Shown piece after piece: positions 61,834-64,000 of a stretch of 64,000 nucleotides of DNA. Every line of letters begins with the position of its first letter. The first letter of the stretch is position 1. The stretch covers positions 1 through 64,000 of the forward strand of contig DASYBU010000056.1 in the NCBI GenBank assembly GCA_036500605.1. Direction: 5' to 3'. Origin of the DNA: JAFALK01 sp036500605 (GTDB lineage: Bacteria > Pseudomonadota > Gammaproteobacteria > Burkholderiales > Burkholderiaceae_C). Both the position numbers and the translations under genes were made by a program. The notes beneath the pieces are model-generated. The model saw only the letters and a program-made list of their open reading frames with translations, did no database searches and was not told the DNA's origin.

Positions 61834-62511
61834 TTACTTCGCGTTTTTCAAGCCGATGCCGATCAGAAAGGTCTCGGCGGAGCGGTCCCGCGAGGCCTTG
61901 GGCTTCAGCGTTTTGACCTTCTTGAAGTTGGCCTTGAACAGCTCAACCAGCTGCGTATAGCCGCTGCCGTGGAAGACCTTGGTGACCAGCGCCCCCTCGG
62001 GCTTCAGGTGATGGATGGCGAAGTCAATCGCCAGTTCGATCAGATTGCCGATCCGCGCGCCGTCCACACCTTCAATACCGCTGAGATTGGGCGCCATGTC
62101 GGAAACCACCACGTCAACCGCGCGGCCGGCCAGGGCCGCTTCCAATTGAGCCAGCACTTCGGCCTGCTCGAAGTCGCCCTGGATGAATTGCACGCCCTCG
62201 ATGGGCTCGAATTCGAGCAGATCCAGGGCAATGATGGTGCCGTTGAGCTGGCCGACCGCAGCGCCGCCCACGCCGGCATCCTTGGGAGCAAACTTGCGGC
62301 GCAGATACTGGCTCCACGCCCCCGGCGCCGCACCCAGATCGACCACCACCTGGCCCGGGCGGATCAGGCGCAGCTCCTCGTCGATTTCCTTGAGCTTGTA
62401 GGCGGCACGGGCGCGATAGCCCTCCATCTTGGCCAATCGGACGTACGGATCGTTGACATGCTCGTGCAGCCATGCCTTGTTGAGTTTCTTGCTTTTGCTT
62501 TGAATTTTCAT
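61834..62511 (-). CDS. rlmE: 23S rRNA 2'-O-ribose U2552 methyltransferase RlmE
   Basis: Methylates U2552 in the A loop of 23S rRNA, also called FtsJ/RrmJ. 225 residues. The Lys-rich start (KIQSKSKKLNKAWLHEHVND) and ARAAYKLKEIDEE are RlmE wording; SAM motif VVDLGAAPGAWSQYL and the catalytic K-D-K-E set (Lys in YKLKEI, Asp in VSDMAPNLSG, Lys in GALVTKVFHG, Glu near the end) are present. Divergent from yhbY with 19 bp between, an arrangement shared by many betaproteobacteria. Confidence 0.96.
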   Translation of the reverse strand: MKIQSKSKKLNKAWLHEHVNDPYVRLAKMEGYRARAAYKLKEIDEELRLIRPGQVVVDLGAAPGAWSQYLRRKFAPKDAGVGGAAVGQLNGTIIALDLLEFEPIEGVQFIQGDFEQAEVLAQLEAALAGRAVDVVVSDMAPNLSGIEGVDGARIGNLIELAIDFAIHHLKPEGALVTKVFHGSGYTQLVELFKANFKKVKTLKPKASRDRSAETFLIGIGLKNAK

Positions 62512-62519
62512 GCTCAGGG

Positions 62520-62525
62520 GATAAT
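62520..62525 (+). promoter_or_regulatory. -10 element positioned for a leaderless yhbY transcript
   Basis: GATAAT ends 6 nt before the ATG at 62531, so transcription would start at or one base into the gene. No Shine-Dalgarno precedes the ATG. Third case of this layout with mutL and the FKBP isomerase. Confidence 0.5.
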
Positions 62526-62530
62526 AGGCT

Positions 62531-63007
62531 ATGCCTCAAATTCAACTGACTCCTGCCCAGCGCAAGGACAAGCGCGCTGATGCGCACCATCTGGACCCGG
62601 TCGTGATGATCGGCGGCGATGGTCTCACCGCCGCTGTGACGAAGGAAATCGACGCCGCGCTCAAGTCTCATGGCTTGATCAAGGTGCGCGTTTTTTCCGA
62701 TGACCGTGCCGCGCGCGAAGAGATGCTGGCCACGCTGTCCGACAAGCTCGGCGCCGCGCCGATCCAGCATATCGGCAAGCTGCTGGTGCTGTGGCGCCCG
62801 ATTCCCGAGAAGGCGCCGGCCGAGCGTGACGAAGGCGCCCGGCCCGGCCCTCGCGTCGTCAAGATCGTCAAGTTCTCCAAGAGCGGCAACGGTCGCCCGG
62901 AGATCAAGAAGCTCAATGTGCTGGGCAATCAGCGCGTCGCTCAGGGCGGCGAGATCAAGCGCGCCAAGAAGCGCATCACGAGCGTCAAGAAGCGCGCTGT
63001 CGATTAA
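62531..63007 (+). CDS. yhbY: RNA-binding CRM-domain protein YhbY
   Basis: Pre-50S ribosome assembly factor of the CRM domain family. 158 residues; the CRM core is at 1-95 with LTPAQRKDKRADAHHLDPV, VMIGGDGLTAAVTKEID and KVRVFSDDRAAREEM. A basic Lys/Arg-rich C-terminal extension (KRAKKRITSVKKRAVD) exceeds the ~97-residue E. coli protein and probably binds RNA. It overlaps the convergent DUF4149 gene by 4 bp. Confidence 0.92.
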   Translation: MPQIQLTPAQRKDKRADAHHLDPVVMIGGDGLTAAVTKEIDAALKSHGLIKVRVFSDDRAAREEMLATLSDKLGAAPIQHIGKLLVLWRPIPEKAPAERDEGARPGPRVVKIVKFSKSGNGRPEIKKLNVLGNQRVAQGGEIKRAKKRITSVKKRAVD

Positions 63008-63447
63008 GGCTTGATGAGGCGCCACGCCAGGACCAGCACCACGCCGGTCTTGAGCGCGAAGAAGCCCATCGACAGGCCGTGCAAGGCCATCGCGCTCAGG
63101 CCGGGAGCCCCGGAGCGCGCCGCCTCCATCATGGGCTGCAGCACGTAGTAGCCCGCCACCGTGCAGAACATCGCACCCGCCGGCAGCAGGAACTCTGCAC
63201 TGGCGGCTCCGCCCTGCCCGTCGCGCGCATGGCGTCGCTCCATCATCATCAGGATCAGCGCTGCAGCGAGGCTGATCTGCGCCTCCACGCTGAAAAGCCG
63301 GCCCGCCAGCAGGATCGCCTGCGAGCGCTCCAGCACCGCAAAGGCGCTGGGCATGACCAGGCCCGCCACGCACAGCAAAAGGCCGCCCCACAGGGCGGCC
63401 AACACAGCTTGAATCCTGCGCAACATGTCGCCGTGCCGCTCGGTCAA
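63004..63447 (-). CDS. DUF4149 membrane protein
   Basis: 147 residues with four hydrophobic segments and the conserved VMPSAFAVL and GRLFSVEAQ stretches of the DUF4149 (TMEM205-like) family, whose role is unknown. In Burkholderiales it commonly follows greA, as here, with only a repeat between them. The 3' end overlaps yhbY by 4 bp. Possibly co-transcribed with greA; no other clue to function. Confidence 0.82.
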   Translation of the reverse strand: MTERHGDMLRRIQAVLAALWGGLLLCVAGLVMPSAFAVLERSQAILLAGRLFSVEAQISLAAALILMMMERRHARDGQGGAASAEFLLPAGAMFCTVAGYYVLQPMMEAARSGAPGLSAMALHGLSMGFFALKTGVVLVLAWRLIKP

Positions 63448-63454
63448 ATCGAGT

Positions 63455-63532
63455 GGAGGCCGTGGAACCGGCTTTGCCGGGCCACTGGGCTCGCCCCCTT
63501 GAGGGGGAAGCGCGCAGCGCTTCGGGGGTGGT
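63455..63532 (-). repeat. Burkholderiales-type GC-rich intergenic repeat, copy 2
   Basis: Reverse-complement match to 18781-18855: CCACCCCCGAAGCGCTGCGC, CCCCCTCAAGGGGGCGAGCC, then GGCAAAGCCGGTTCCACGG. It begins at the greA stop codon (63532-63534) and fills the space to the DUF4149 start region. Its palindromes could act as a processing or partial termination site between the two genes. Confidence 0.82.
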
Positions 63533-64000
63533 CAAACATAGCGGACTTCGACGATCTCGTAGCGCTTCACGCCGCCCGGGGCTTGCACGTCAGCCACGTC
63601 GCCGGCTTCCTTGCCGATCAGGGCGCGAGCGATCGGCGAGCTGATGGAGATCAGGCCCAGCTTCAGGTCGGCTTCATCGTCGCCGACGATCTGGTACGTG
63701 ACTTCGGCGCCCGAAGACTCTTCTTCGAGATCCACGGTGCTGCCGAACACGACACGGCCGCCCGCATCGACGCTGGCCGGGTCGATCACCTGGGCTGCAG
63801 CCAGCTTGCCTTCGATTTCAAGAATGCGGCCTTCGATGAAGCCTTGCTTGTCCTTGGCGGCTTCGTATTCGGCGTTCTCGGACAAATCGCCCTGCGCGCG
63901 CGCTTCGGCAATGGCTTGAATGACGGCATGGCGCTCAACAGTCTTGAGCTTGTGCAGTTCCGCCTTGAGCTTTTCAGCTCCGCGCCGGGTCAGAGGGATC
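63532..64000 (-). CDS. greA: Transcription elongation factor GreA, N-terminal few residues outside the window
   Basis: Rescues backtracked RNA polymerase by stimulating transcript cleavage. The visible frame (from base 63999) gives about 155 residues; only the first few are missing. The N-terminal coiled coil runs from RRGAEKLKAELHKLKTVER through the tip acidic pair in GDLSENAEYEAAKDKQGF, followed by the FKBP-like domain with VVFGSTVDLE and ISISSPIARALIGKEAGDVA. The last residues are EIVEVRYV, then TGA next to an intergenic repeat. Confidence 0.96.
   Translation of the reverse strand, partial: IPLTRRGAEKLKAELHKLKTVERHAVIQAIAEARAQGDLSENAEYEAAKDKQGFIEGRILEIEGKLAAAQVIDPASVDAGGRVVFGSTVDLEEESSGAEVTYQIVGDDEADLKLGLISISSPIARALIGKEAGDVADVQAPGGVKRYEIVEVRYV

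Overview
The window is a 64 kb piece of a high-GC chromosome from a betaproteobacterium, almost certainly order Burkholderiales. The gene order rlmE-ftsH-folP-glmM-pstSCAB-phoU-phoBR, the parC/parE block, the second longer infA copy, a greA-DUF4149 pair and two copies of a GC-rich intergenic repeat (18781-18855, 63455-63532) all fit that order. No rRNA, tRNA, CRISPR array, prophage or insertion sequence was found. Nearly all of it is core housekeeping DNA, densely packed with 1-8 bp overlaps between co-directional genes.

Layout. 1-3600: 3' part of cysA (truncated), a convergent cysB-type regulator, a repeat-rich gap, and isocitrate lyase with a dyad-rich promoter. 3584-9846: MarC-type membrane protein, TonB-dependent receptor, xerD, AEC permease, queG. 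9841-18776: tsaE-amidase, ClC and DedA membrane proteins, mutL-pseudouridine synthase-miaA, then a small gene-infA-RRM protein group. 18929-24480: parC-transglycosylase-GNAT-parE. 24535-32366: periplasmic amidohydrolase, methyltransferase, dapA-bamC, MBL hydrolase, small lipoprotein, roxA-type hydroxylase with a coupled hypothetical gene, FKBP-type isomerase. 32736-41709 (minus): a nucleoside import and salvage run (BMP receptor, ATPase, two permeases, cdd, punA, deoC) continuing into trmB-coaBC-dut. 41878-45026: Fur-controlled feoAB, then msrB-msrA. 45184-50673: a secreted hypothetical protein, an S41 peptidase and a BlaI/BlaR1-like pair that share an operator, and a large membrane glycosyltransferase-like protein. 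50691-63007: the phosphate-starvation cluster, glmM-folP, ftsH, rlmE, yhbY. 63004-64000: DUF4149 protein and greA (cut by the window edge).

The least expected content is between the genes. Four long hairpins (1647-1717, 1833-1905, 32455-32526, 32595-32670) share a fixed loop and fixed outer arms, but their inner stems differ by compensatory changes. Each keeps the same two G.T wobble pairs on the same strand. They come as two subtypes, one of each per locus, in inverted pairs. A second dispersed repeat of about 104 bp sits at the same distance and in the same orientation in front of marC and the FKBP isomerase. A third pattern is exact or near-exact 12-bp tandem duplications at or near gene ends. 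The BlaI/BlaR1/S41-peptidase group looks like a small stress-protease regulon whose sensor is not a penicillin-binding domain. Functions below are assigned from motifs and remembered family features; no database search was run.
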